This document shows positions 1 through 8,534 of a stretch of 64,000 bases of DNA, piece by piece. Below the pieces are notes generated by a model that worked only from the letters and a program-made list of their open reading frames with translations, was not told the origin of the DNA and did no database searches. This DNA comes from Phycisphaerales bacterium AB-hyl4. GTDB taxonomy: Bacteria > Planctomycetota > Phycisphaerae > Phycisphaerales > Phycisphaeraceae. Made by a program: the position numbers and the translations under genes. Within the stretch, counting starts at the first letter, position 1. Each line of letters opens with the position of its first letter. Location of the stretch: the NCBI GenBank assembly GCA_041821185.1, contig JBGUBD010000004.1, positions 124,001 through 188,000 of the forward strand, written 5' to 3'.

Positions 1-1785
1 AGGACGGCCGCCGAGAAATTGAGCCAGTGGCTTGAGGCGATGGGCGGCGAGGCGTTCCCCGTGGTGCAGGAAGGGGCAGTCTCCCTTGAGGCGTATCCGC
101 ACGTGATCAGCATCGGGGATACGGACCTGCTACGGAGTGTCGGCGTCATAGAACATTCGGTGCTCGGCCGAGCCGGACTGGGCATGGACGGGTACACCAT
201 CGCTTACCGCGACGGCGACCTGTTCCTGCTCGGTGGCGAACGCATCGGTCCTATTTATGCAGTTCTCGCGCTGTTGGAGGAGGACCTGGGGTTCCGGTGG
301 TATTCACCGGTCGCCAACAGGGTGCCGGACATGCCGGAAAACGGCACCGTCACGGTCACCCCCCGATCCGGCACGCCGGCGTTCCAGTGGCGCGAACATA
401 CATACTGGCCTGCCTGGCGCACGACCGAGGGCAGCGAACTTTGGAATGTGCAGAATCGACTCAGCGGCATCAACCCGACGATCCGACCTGAATGGGGCGG
501 CCACATGAAATGGGCGCGATGGTGGGTTCACAGCTTCCTGGGATATGTACGGCCGAATGATCATTTTGAAGAGCACCCCGAATGGTTCTCCTATCGGGAC
601 GGCGAACGCCAGGGGCAATGGAACAGAACCTCGTTGTGCCTGAGCAACGAAGAGATGCGCTACTATTTCGTGACGCGTGTGCGTGAGCAGTTGCAGGAAA
701 ATCCAGATGTGCGCTGGGTCGACCTGTCCCCGCCGGATCGCGATGACATGTGTCTTTGTGATGACTGCCGAATGCTTCGGCGACGCTGGGGCGGCAAGGG
801 CGGAACGGTTCTCCACCTGGCCAACGAAGTGGCTGAAGCGTTGGAAGATGAATTCCCGAAGGTAACGTTCTCGCCGCTGGTTTACTGGACCACCAAAGGG
901 GCCCCGCCCCGCTCCGTTGACATTCAGGCGCGCCCCAACGTGGTGGTGAAATACTGCAGCGACTGGACCGGCATCCGCCATCCCTATTATTCCATGCGCG
1001 ATGTCGAAAGGGACCGCAGCAACTTCGAACGCTGGCGCGAAATCAGCAACGGTCGGCTCCTGTTGTGGCACTATACGACGTTCCACTACCGCAGGCCGGT
1101 GCTCGATCCACAGCCGACGATCGACGTCTTTGCCGACAATCTCCGATTCTGGAGCGAGAATGGCGTGGAAATGGTTTATGCAGAGTCGGCTCACAACGCG
1201 CCTCAGGATCGAGACATTGAACGAGCCTGGATCTTCAGCAAATTGATGTGGGATCCGAGCCTGGACGTCGATGCGCTATACGAGGATGTTACTCGCGGAT
1301 ACTACGGCAAAGCTGCTCCGGCACTGCTGGCGTACAAAGATCTGCTCGACCTCTATTTTGATACCTACGGCGATCGCGACATGAGAAGGTTCTGGCAGGT
1401 GACGGTCCCCGAAGAGGAGTTCCTGCAACACGGGTTTACGGAACAGGCGAACCAGATTTTCGAGAAGGCGGTGACCCTAGCCGATTCCGATGAGATCCTG
1501 CAACGGGTGAAAGTCGCCTGGCTACCGGTTGTGTTTGCGGAAATGCTGCTGTTGGAAGATCAGATGATCGAAGGTCAGCTACCTTCCGAGGAGGCGCTTG
1601 ATTCGCTGATCCAACGATGGCAGGACCTGGCATCGGCGTGCGAGCCTCACAAGACGACAGGCGTTTTGGATGGGTTCAAATCGGATAAACTGGCCGACCG
1701 TCTGACGAATCAGTACGAAGCGGCAATGGAAGGGCAGGAAGTGGTTGACGAACGAGGTGAATCCCGAGAAGGCGAAGCGCACTGA
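1..1785 (+). CDS. DUF4838 family protein, 5' end cut by window edge
   Basis: The reading frame is open from base 1. The TTG at 19 is the first possible start, but the true start is probably outside the window. The protein resembles the DUF4838 family, which has an alpha-glucuronidase-like N-terminal fold followed by a TIM-barrel domain and is common in polysaccharide-use loci of planctomycetes. Visible marks are an ALLEEDLGFRWYSP segment near residue 85 (typical end of the N-terminal domain) and a CLCDDC cysteine cluster near residue 245. A hydrolase role on a uronic-acid or related glycan is inferred from the family. It overlaps the next gene, a heparinase-like lyase, by up to about 40 bases, so the two are probably co-transcribed and translationally coupled. 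Confidence 0.75.
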   Translation, partial: RTAAEKLSQWLEAMGGEAFPVVQEGAVSLEAYPHVISIGDTDLLRSVGVIEHSVLGRAGLGMDGYTIAYRDGDLFLLGGERIGPIYAVLALLEEDLGFRWYSPVANRVPDMPENGTVTVTPRSGTPAFQWREHTYWPAWRTTEGSELWNVQNRLSGINPTIRPEWGGHMKWARWWVHSFLGYVRPNDHFEEHPEWFSYRDGERQGQWNRTSLCLSNEEMRYYFVTRVREQLQENPDVRWVDLSPPDRDDMCLCDDCRMLRRRWGGKGGTVLHLANEVAEALEDEFPKVTFSPLVYWTTKGAPPRSVDIQARPNVVVKYCSDWTGIRHPYYSMRDVERDRSNFERWREISNGRLLLWHYTTFHYRRPVLDPQPTIDVFADNLRFWSENGVEMVYAESAHNAPQDRDIERAWIFSKLMWDPSLDVDALYEDVTRGYYGKAAPALLAYKDLLDLYFDTYGDRDMRRFWQVTVPEEEFLQHGFTEQANQIFEKAVTLADSDEILQRVKVAWLPVVFAEMLLLEDQMIEGQLPSEEALDSLIQRWQDLASACEPHKTTGVLDGFKSDKLADRLTNQYEAAMEGQEVVDERGESREGEAH

Positions 1786-3667
1786 AATCGTAGACAAACA
1801 TTTACCTCCCTCCGTTCTGTTTACATGCTATTTACCAGACCAGCATTTGGAGCAAGCGTTGATTGCGATCTCCAAGCAGCGTCCCCGGCTGTTCCTCCCG
1901 CCGGAACGTGAAAGACGCGTGAAGCAACATATCCGCTCCGATGCCATGCTCGGCGCGTTCTTTGAAACAATGCGTGCCCAGGCTGACGCCATGCTTGACC
2001 TCGAGCCCGTCGAGCACCAGTTGGAGGGTCGGAGGCTGCTGGATGTGTCGAGGCAGTGTCTGAAGCGGGTGGTTTATCTTTCGTTGGCTCGTCGCATGAC
2101 GGGCGAGCCGCAATATGGGGCGCGCGCGGAAGAAGAAATGGTCGCCGCTGCAGCATTCGAGGACTGGAACCCCAGCCACTTTCTCGACACCGCCGAGATG
2201 ACGACCGCACTCGCCATCGGATATGACTGGCTGTACCACGATCTGGCGCAGGACGCGCGAGAGAAAATCCGAAATGCGATCATCGAAAAAGGCCTCCAAG
2301 CCTCCATCGGCGGCAATCCGCGTCACATGGAATGGATCAGCGGCGATTCCAACTGGACGCAGGTGTGCCATGCCAGCATGGTCATTGGCGCCTTGGCGGT
2401 GGGAGAGGACGTGCCGGAACTGGCCGCGCAGATCATCACGCGGGCGTTGGACAACATCGGACGACCAATGGCGGCGTACGATCCGCAGGGCGCTTACCCG
2501 GAAGGGCCGATCTACTGGGGGTACGGCACGAACTTCAACGTGCTCCTGCTCGACGCGCTTCAGTCCGCTCTTGGATCGCTCGATATGTATATCGACATCA
2601 CTCAGCATGAAGGATTCATGCGGACTGGCGATTACATGCTGCACGTCACAGCTGCCACCGGGGACTACTTCAACTATTTCGACAACAGTCCGGACGCCGA
2701 ACTTCAGTCGGCCCAGCATTGGTTCGCGTTGCGATTCAAGAACCCCGGCCTGCTCTGGCATGAAAAGCGACTCCTGGAGCGGTATGTGCACGCGGATCAC
2801 GATGCGGCCGATCATCACAATCGCCTCGATCCGTTCGCACTTATCTGGGCGCAGCCGATCGACGATCTCGACCCGCCGAAGACGCTGCACTGGGACAGCG
2901 GAGGCGTGAACCCGATCGGGACTCACCGCAGTGCGTGGACTAGAGACGCGGTTTATCTCGGAATCAAGGGCGGCCGACCCAGAACGGCCCACGGACACAT
3001 GGACATCGGCTCATTCGTCATGGAATCAGACGGCGTACGCTGGGCCGTCGATCTCGGCGCCCAACGCTACCACGCTCTTGAAGCGGCGGGTCTCAGCCTC
3101 TGGGACTTGAGTCAGGAAGGTGACCGATGGGAAATCTTTCGCCTGAACAATCGCAGCCATAATACGCTCGTGGTCAACGACGAACTGCAACGCGTCGAGG
3201 GCATGGCTCCGATCATCCATTCCTCGTCCAATGAGCAATGGGCCTACACCATCATAAACATGACCGAGGTGTATGAAGGTCAGTTGGTCAAAGCCCATCG
3301 TGGCGGGGCGATGCTCCACAATTACCAGATCGTCATTCAGGACGAACTCACCGCCACCGATGAAGCGGCACACGTGCGTTGGGGTATGGTGACCCAGGCG
3401 GATGTTGAAATCACGGACGCTCAGCACGCTATCCTGAAGCAGAACGGCCAAACGCTCGGCTTCGACGTGCTCAGACCGGCCGAGGCGGAAATCCAGATTT
3501 ATTCGATGGAGCCGCCTGCGGCGTACGACGTATGCAACTCCGGAACGCGCATGATCGGATTCGAGGCCACACTGGCGCCAAATAGTGAGCAGCGTCTGGT
3601 GGTCTTATTGACGCCCGGCCAAACGACACCATCCAAGATTGCGATCAAGCCTTTGTCCAAGTGGTAA
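1745..3667 (+). CDS. Heparinase II/III-like polysaccharide lyase
   Basis: The protein is up to 640 residues: a helical toroid N-terminal half (about 40-390) and a beta-sandwich C-terminal half of heparinase II/III type. The C-terminal half shows the family signature around residues 412-475: a HGHMDIGSFV motif, then WAVDLGAQRY, then RLNNRSHNTLVV. These hold His and Tyr residues used in beta-elimination by this family. The expected reaction is cleavage of a uronic-acid-containing polysaccharide. The start is uncertain: TTG 1745 and GTG 1757 both lie inside the upstream gene, and clear family similarity only begins around residue 45. No signal peptide is visible from these starts, so it may act on imported oligosaccharides. 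It follows the DUF4838 gene directly. Confidence 0.82.
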   Translation: MTNEVNPEKAKRTEIVDKHLPPSVLFTCYLPDQHLEQALIAISKQRPRLFLPPERERRVKQHIRSDAMLGAFFETMRAQADAMLDLEPVEHQLEGRRLLDVSRQCLKRVVYLSLARRMTGEPQYGARAEEEMVAAAAFEDWNPSHFLDTAEMTTALAIGYDWLYHDLAQDAREKIRNAIIEKGLQASIGGNPRHMEWISGDSNWTQVCHASMVIGALAVGEDVPELAAQIITRALDNIGRPMAAYDPQGAYPEGPIYWGYGTNFNVLLLDALQSALGSLDMYIDITQHEGFMRTGDYMLHVTAATGDYFNYFDNSPDAELQSAQHWFALRFKNPGLLWHEKRLLERYVHADHDAADHHNRLDPFALIWAQPIDDLDPPKTLHWDSGGVNPIGTHRSAWTRDAVYLGIKGGRPRTAHGHMDIGSFVMESDGVRWAVDLGAQRYHALEAAGLSLWDLSQEGDRWEIFRLNNRSHNTLVVNDELQRVEGMAPIIHSSSNEQWAYTIINMTEVYEGQLVKAHRGGAMLHNYQIVIQDELTATDEAAHVRWGMVTQADVEITDAQHAILKQNGQTLGFDVLRPAEAEIQIYSMEPPAAYDVCNSGTRMIGFEATLAPNSEQRLVVLLTPGQTTPSKIAIKPLSKW

Positions 3668-3906
3668 GGCTCGCGAACGGCATGAGGCCGGCGTCCACCT
3701 GAGGCAGCCGCGTACCCGCAGCCTCGGAGCCGATTCGTCCATGGCCGCCAGACTCCGAGACCGTGGCCCGCCGCCTGCCAGCTAAGGCTGAGGCCACGCA
3801 ATCGCTGACATAGAAGGTGATATCCCATGGGGACGGGTCGCCGGTGACGTTCCCGCTCTGGTCGCCAGCGACGCGGGCGCCGGTCCGCATCGCCATACGA
3901 AGCGCC

Positions 3907-5244
3907 TCATCGCGGTTCGGATTCCGTCCGTCGGAGGTCGATGAGACGAACCGATCCTGGCGGCAGCGCGAACGATATGTGCGCGAAGTCATGTGTGAAT
4001 ACCGCCGACTCCGCCGGCTGGAGGTCGAGCGCATCATCGAGGAGCCGCTGACTCGCGTGCCAGGTTCCGCCCGGAAGATTTTTGAGCGTGAGGCGCACGC
4101 CGGAGACGGCGACATCGGCGAAGTTGCTTACAAGCACACGGGCGTGGCAGCCGGCATCGTCCGTACCGGCCAGCACGCTCAGGCCCGTGTCGAGCTTGTC
4201 CCCGTTGGTTGCCGCGCGCTGAGGTGTCTGGAGCATCTCGTTAAAGGCGACAAACGCGTAAAACGGCTTCTGCGGGCGAGCGTCGGTATCGAACATGCCC
4301 CACCGCCCGAGAAACGGCGCATACCAGTTGGTCATGGTCATCGGCTCGTCCTGCAGATAGCTGAGCGTGGCCACAATAAACGCCGCCGACTCGGCGCTGG
4401 CAAGCTGATCAAAAAAGCGTCGGCGTCGACTGGCGCTAGTCCGCCATGACCAATCCTCCTCCGGAAACCAGTTCCACTCGTTGAGATTCAGTTCGGCGTC
4501 GCCGAAGCCATAGTTTTCGAGCCGCTGCTTTGCTTCGCGCGTGCTTTCAACGACTTGCTTGGGAGTGCGGGCGTAGAGATGCCAACAGAAAAAGTCCATG
4601 GGGCATTCATGCTGTTGGCAGTACGCCAGGAAGCTTTCGGCGTATTCGCCGCTCGCATCGGCCCCGCCGAGTTTGAGGTGTGGAAAGCTCCGCTTGATGG
4701 CCTTGGACGCGGTCTCATAGAGCGCGAACCACTGTTCCTGCGTGCCGGTCCACATCGACGGGTGCCACGGCTCGTTCCAGATCTCCCAGTATGCGATGTC
4801 GTGGTGGAAGCCATCCGCCCACCCCTCGTTGTAGTGCCGAATGATCTGGCAGCAGATCCGGGCCCACTTGTCGTAGTCGCTCGGTGGGTGGACGAAGTAT
4901 TTCGGATGCTGGTGTTCGATGCTCGGACCCAGGCGGTAGATCGCCTGGGTGTCCAAGGCCTTGGCCGTCTGGAGGTAGTCATCGGTCGGACCGAAGGTCC
5001 AGTTGGTCGGCTCGGACTCGTCAAGGTGAGCCAGCGGGAAAAGATCCTTGATGTCGACTGTATCTTTGCAGACCAGGGCGCAGTCGTGCAGTCGCAGGCT
5101 GGGGAACCCCGCGGCGCGGAAGTAGTCCGAAAGGTCGCGACCCTGGGTGTAGAGCGGTCCGAAATTGGTGCCATGCAGCGCGCGGATCGGCGGAAGCGGT
5201 CGGCCGAAATCGACGGCTATGGGTTTTACGTCGCGTGCAGGCAT
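3907..5244 (-). CDS. GH39-like glycoside hydrolase
   Basis: This 445-residue protein has a TIM barrel of clan GH-A followed by a short beta domain. The segment YWEIWNEPWHPSMW (near residue 150) holds the Asn-Glu pair whose Glu is the acid/base in GH39-type enzymes. LNLNEWNWFPEED (near 255) is the likely nucleophile strand. GH39 members are mostly beta-xylosidases or alpha-L-iduronidases; the exact sugar cannot be read here. There is no signal peptide. It is transcribed toward the heparinase-like gene, leaving a 240-base convergent gap (3668-3906) with no gene. An inverted repeat at 5431-5448 may be its operator. Confidence 0.72.
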   Translation of the reverse strand: MPARDVKPIAVDFGRPLPPIRALHGTNFGPLYTQGRDLSDYFRAAGFPSLRLHDCALVCKDTVDIKDLFPLAHLDESEPTNWTFGPTDDYLQTAKALDTQAIYRLGPSIEHQHPKYFVHPPSDYDKWARICCQIIRHYNEGWADGFHHDIAYWEIWNEPWHPSMWTGTQEQWFALYETASKAIKRSFPHLKLGGADASGEYAESFLAYCQQHECPMDFFCWHLYARTPKQVVESTREAKQRLENYGFGDAELNLNEWNWFPEEDWSWRTSASRRRRFFDQLASAESAAFIVATLSYLQDEPMTMTNWYAPFLGRWGMFDTDARPQKPFYAFVAFNEMLQTPQRAATNGDKLDTGLSVLAGTDDAGCHARVLVSNFADVAVSGVRLTLKNLPGGTWHASQRLLDDALDLQPAESAVFTHDFAHISFALPPGSVRLIDLRRTESEPR

Positions 5245-5430
5245 GGCGATTTGGAGTCTGGGCCGGATCCAAGCGACAAGGGCGAAGCCGACAAGCGAAG
5301 CTCCTCAAGGAACGACTGCCCGAGCCGGCCCTTCACGGCTGCGCTTTACACCCCTGAATGCCGGCTAAAGTGGCAGGGGTCATCCTATCGTAATTGCCGC
5401 GCCGTGCAATGAGCAATCGCCGATGAACCG

Positions 5431-5448
5431 ACCATGTACAACCATGGT
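5431..5448. promoter_or_regulatory. Small inverted repeat upstream of the GH39-like gene
   Basis: ACCATG and CATGGT flank a six-base spacer. This lies about 190 bases upstream of the minus-strand GH39-like start. The size and symmetry fit a dimeric regulator site, but no second copy supports it. Confidence 0.2.
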
Positions 5449-5465
5449 ATCGAACGCAAGTGAAC

Positions 5466-5520
5466 TCCCGAGCAAGCTGGTCCGGCTGGGTAAGTGTGCT
5501 CGTCAGCGGCTTGCTCGGGA
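5466..5520. repeat. Perfect 12-bp inverted repeat with 31-base loop
   Basis: TCCCGAGCAAGC at 5466-5477 is matched by GCTTGCTCGGGA at 5509-5520. No T-run follows on either strand, so it is not a standard intrinsic terminator. It sits in the 374-base gene-free stretch 5245-5618, between the GH39-like gene and the small cysteine-rich genes. It could be a stable RNA hairpin at the 3' end of the small-gene transcript or a mobile-element end. Apart from this repeat and the one at 5431, nothing else was seen in the stretch. Confidence 0.6.
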
Positions 5521-5618
5521 AAACTTGATCCAGCCTCTCCCTGCTCATAATCCACCAAGCCGTTAATCCCGAACCGCCCACTTAACACCCTCACCACTTC
5601 CCCACCGGGCACCGCTCC

Positions 5619-5840
5619 TCAGCCAGCCGCGTCTTGTGCTTGAGCCAGCCAGCCGCAGCGATCGCATTTGCAGTAGCGTTTCGGGTTCGCATGGCACGGC
5701 ACGGCATATTCACACGCTCGGCAGATCGCGCGGCGCTGCTCGATCGTCGCCTCATCGGCTAGACCCACACCAGCAGCGCTCTGCACGAGTTTCGCCGCGC
5801 CCTGCACCACGTGTTTCACGCTTTCGCAGCCGCAGCCCAT
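5619..5840 (-). CDS. Small cysteine-rich (probably zinc-binding) protein
   Basis: This 73-residue protein begins MGCGC and has a second cysteine cluster, CRACEYAVPC then CKCDRCGW. That looks like a small zinc-ribbon-type fold. I recall proteins of this plan from planctomycete mobile or phage-like modules, but cannot name the family. Its ATG lies two bases after the stop of the 5843-6202 gene, so the two are probably translationally coupled. Function is unknown. It is shorter than I would expect and lacks a final cysteine cluster, so the 3' end may be eroded. Confidence 0.55.
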   Translation of the reverse strand: MGCGCESVKHVVQGAAKLVQSAAGVGLADEATIEQRRAICRACEYAVPCHANPKRYCKCDRCGWLAQAQDAAG

Positions 5841-5842
5841 GG

Positions 5843-6202
5843 TCAGATGCCCTCCTGCACATCGCAGTCGCTAGTGGTGATGCTCACCTGCAGCTTGCTG
5901 CGGTTCGTTTCCATCAGCCACCACTGGCCGTCCCAGTAGTCATAGGAATGCTGGCAGCAGTCGTAGTTGACATTTCCTGCCGTGCAACTGGCCGACTCCT
6001 CGTTCGTGTTCACGCCCACTTCCACCTTCCACCATTCGTCCTCGTAGCTGTCGCAACTGCGCGAAGGCTGCTCATGGATCTCGATCCAGGCAAACGCGCT
6101 GCTGCCCTGGCGGAACCGCCAGCCGTAGCTGGTCTTCTGGAGGGTGATGTTTCGCGACTCGGTCTGTTCATCGCCGTCCGGCCCTCCCTGTGCGCAACCC
6201 AT
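5843..6202 (-). CDS. Hypothetical 119-residue protein, partner of the cysteine-rich gene
   Basis: The family is unknown. The protein is rich in Trp, Tyr, Cys and acidic residues (for example CCQHSYDYWDGQWW near residue 84), as in small extracellular or virion-associated beta-rich proteins. There is no signal peptide or membrane segment. It is followed two bases later by the cysteine-rich gene on the same strand. Upstream (6203-6470) lie AT-rich patches and hairpins and no other gene. An origin in a decayed integrative element is inferred from the company it keeps. Confidence 0.5.
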   Translation of the reverse strand: MGCAQGGPDGDEQTESRNITLQKTSYGWRFRQGSSAFAWIEIHEQPSRSCDSYEDEWWKVEVGVNTNEESASCTAGNVNYDCCQHSYDYWDGQWWLMETNRSKLQVSITTSDCDVQEGI

Positions 6203-6470
6203 CGAACGGGTTTTCTCTCGAAAAGTTCGCGCATTCTTTTTAACAGCAAAATGGACCTGAATTGGCGAGTTCGCGCGCAGCGTAAGTGCGGCTGTTTTCA
6301 GCCTTTGATGCTGTTAAACACTTTTTTGAGGCGGTCATTGTCGCGCGCAAAAAGCGCGAACTGGTTCGAGCCCCGCAGAGGGGTCGAGCGTTACGAAATG
6401 CATGTTCTGCGTCGGTGGGTTGCGCTTAGCGGCCTGTGACGAACGTGACGAACTGGAGAACTTTTTGGGC
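6203..6470. other. Gene-free region with nested hairpins upstream of the small gene pair
   Basis: Visible structures are GGCTGTTTTCAGCC (6290-6303), a perfect five-base stem with four-base loop; TCGCGC/GCGCGA (6341-6346 and 6354-6359) around a seven-base A-rich loop; and TTTAACAGC near 6240 matched by GCTGTTAAA near 6311. These could be promoter or operator elements for the minus-strand pair. No coding signal was seen. Confidence 0.35.
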
Positions 6471-6802
6471 CGTTCAAAATCGCGGAGGGCAGACTTTGGC
6501 CATGGCGAAGACCGATGCCTCTCCTACCGCCGCCACGCTCGGCTCCGGCGGTGTGTAGACATCATATATAAACCTGGCGCTGCGCAATTCGCATGCGTTC
6601 GCCACGCTCGCCCTCACTCCGGCCCGGCCAACCTTCCATCCACCGGAGGCTGCCTGATCGAATGTGCGCAACTTGACGGACACTACCTCATCAGTCATGA
6701 CATCGCGTTGCAGCGAATGGCTCCACATCTGGCTGCCAGCCCGCCACTCGCCTGTGTCAGAATTTGTGAACAGGGCGGACGACGACACTGCCACCTCACA
6801 TC

Positions 6803-7826
6803 TCAGTCCGGCGTGGGGGGTTCTGGTCGGTTTCGGCGCGGGCCGTGCAGAGGCCAGTCGTAACATTCATCGGCCCGTTTCTGTTCACCGATACCGGGGC
6901 GTGCTTCGAGGTAGCCGAGTCGGCCGGCGCCGTCGTTGTCGTTGACGATGAAGTTCATGCGGATGGCCTGCCCCTGCTCCGGGCGCAGCGGTGCGAGGCG
7001 TGACCACGGGATCGCCGCTTCATAGAAACACGATTGCCCGATGCGTCGCGTGGCAAAGCGCACGTCGTCCCATAAACCGGTTTCGCCTTGCAGGGCACGG
7101 TGCGCGTAGACCTGGTCGCCGTCGGCCGTGCGCGCGAGTGTCAGTTCGTAGGCGAATCGGCCGTCCACCGCGAAAGCGATCTGAATGCTGTCGCCCAGCC
7201 AGGTGCTTCCGCCGACGGACGGCTGGAAGTGCACGTCATCGATCACCTGTGCCGCAAGGTAGAGGTAGTCGTCGTCCCACTGGAACCGCAGCAGTGCGGA
7301 CAGATCGTCCGGGCCGGTCCACCACGACTGCAACGGCTTGACCTGATCCACTCGGCCGAGGAAGTAGGCGGGGATGTCGCGCCATTCGCGCAGGTTGCCG
7401 TCGATGGTCGGAGCCGAGCGTGCGCGATGAACGACGACGCTGTCGACGCGCTGCTCATGCGAGAACGGCTAATGATTGATACGGCCTTCAATGACGACGA
7501 CCGGCTCGGTCTGGTCGTGCACCGGCATGGCCCATTCGATCACCTGCTGCCTGCGCGGCGGCAGCATGAACTGGCTGGTCTCGTCGGTGTCGGCGTCGTC
7601 CTTGAGGCCGATGGTGGCTTGAAGTCGAAGCGGAATGTCACTGCGATTGCGCAGCGTGATCGGCAACGTCACCGAATCGCCGGCCAGCGGCGTGTCCAGC
7701 GGCGGCAATTCGATAGCCAGGGGTGAAAGCACCCCCAGTTCAATTGGAAGCGTCGTCGCGTCTTCCGCGACAAGGTGCAGTGTGTAGTCGCCGAACGTCG
7801 CGCTGCGCGGGACGGGCAGCTTCCAT
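6803..7826 (-). pseudogene. CBM9-like domain protein, 5'-truncated with in-frame stop
   Basis: A single minus-strand frame runs from about 7826 to 6803, interrupted by TAG at 7469-7471. On both sides the protein sense continues: before the stop, a beta-sandwich segment (SVTLPITLRNRSDIPLRL); after it, a CBM9-like segment starting APTIDGNLREWRDI and going on through WDDDYLYLAAQV to AIPWSRLAPL. Family 9 modules bind carbohydrates. The 5' end is missing: near 7820 the frame meets the remains of an M20 peptidase. The missing start, internal stop and chimeric junction mark it as a relic. Nothing convincing lies in 6471-6802. Confidence 0.7.
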
Positions 7827-8311
7827 CATCGCCTGCACGGCAAAGATGGCGCAACTGTTCGAGCCCTTCATGTCCGAGGCGCCGCGTGCGTAGAGCTTAC
7901 CCCCTTGAGGAGGGGGGAGAACGGGTCGGTTTTCCATCCACTGGTGGCGGGCACGACGTCGTAGTGGCCGGTGAAGTGCAGCGTCTTCGCGGCACCGACG
8001 TCCCACCGGGCGACGAGGTTGTAGCGTGGGAAGTCGTCGAGTCCGGGCGTGAGCTTGGCCTGCTCGGTTTTGGGCACACGGTAAAGCTTCGTGGCCATGC
8101 CGAGTGTTTCGAGCTTGTTCTGGAGGAATTCGCAGCAGGCTTTGTAGCTACGGCCGGGCGGATTCGAGGTGTCGAACGCACAGAAGTCCGAGGCAAAGCG
8201 GACGAGCGACCGTTCGAGCTTGCCGACGCGCTCGTGCGCCTTTTCGCGCCTGCCATCGCCACTGGAATGGGAACTGGCGGGTGCGTTCGGTCGGGCGGCG
8301 CGGCGAGGCAT
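7822..8311 (-). pseudogene. M20 family metallopeptidase, frameshifted and 3'-truncated
   Basis: The N-terminal part of an ArgE/DapE-type M20 peptidase is visible: FCAFDTSNPPGRSY, then LHFTGHYDVVP (metal-binding His and Asp), then LYARGASDMKGS. The last block is in a different frame. A G-run near 7907 reads five G where six would restore the frame, so there is a one-base deletion. After AIFAVQAMMEA (about 7825) similarity stops and the CBM9-like relic begins, so the C-terminal half was lost in a deletion. The intact family uses two zinc or cobalt ions to hydrolyse amide bonds. This copy cannot make an active enzyme. Confidence 0.75.
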
Positions 8312-8318
8312 GCTTCAC

Positions 8319-8459
8319 CTAATCCCTTCGTGAGCGCCTGCGCTTCAACAAGGTGCATCCCAACGCTTCAATCACAGGCAGCCAATACATGTGCACTTCA
8401 TTCGGCGTGTGATTGTGATATAGATCGTCCAGGCTGCGAAACAGCTTCCCGGCCCAGCG
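8319..8459 (-). pseudogene. Possible C-terminal remnant of an unidentified protein
   Basis: A short frame between TGA at 8460-8462 and TAG at 8319-8321 reads through AGKLFRSLDDLYHNHTPNEV and MYWLPVIEALGC. That is protein-like but has no start codon. It sits just upstream of the M20 relic in the same direction and may be the tail of a lost gene. The family is not recognised. The rest of 8460-8534 holds nothing visible. Confidence 0.3.
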
Positions 8460-8534
8460 TCATGCACGTTGTCTTTCGTGCGCGACCGCTTGGGCCGGAA
8501 AGCCGGTCCTGGTTCAGGGGGTGGTCATGTTAGT

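Noticed and set aside
304..1194. Long minus-strand open frame opposite the DUF4838 gene
   Set aside because: High-GC shadow frame; the plus-strand frame has clear family blocks.
1832..2998. 388-codon minus-strand frame opposite the heparinase-like gene
   Set aside because: Mirror of the coding strand, no recognisable protein.
6361..6395. GGTTCGAGCCCCG, tRNA T-loop-like
   Set aside because: No matching T-stem, acceptor or anticodon arm nearby.
6474..6866. Minus-strand frame with a DVYTPPEP segment similar to the PEP-CTERM protein at 10837
   Set aside because: Only a short likeness and no sorting tail; could be a relic but not supportable.
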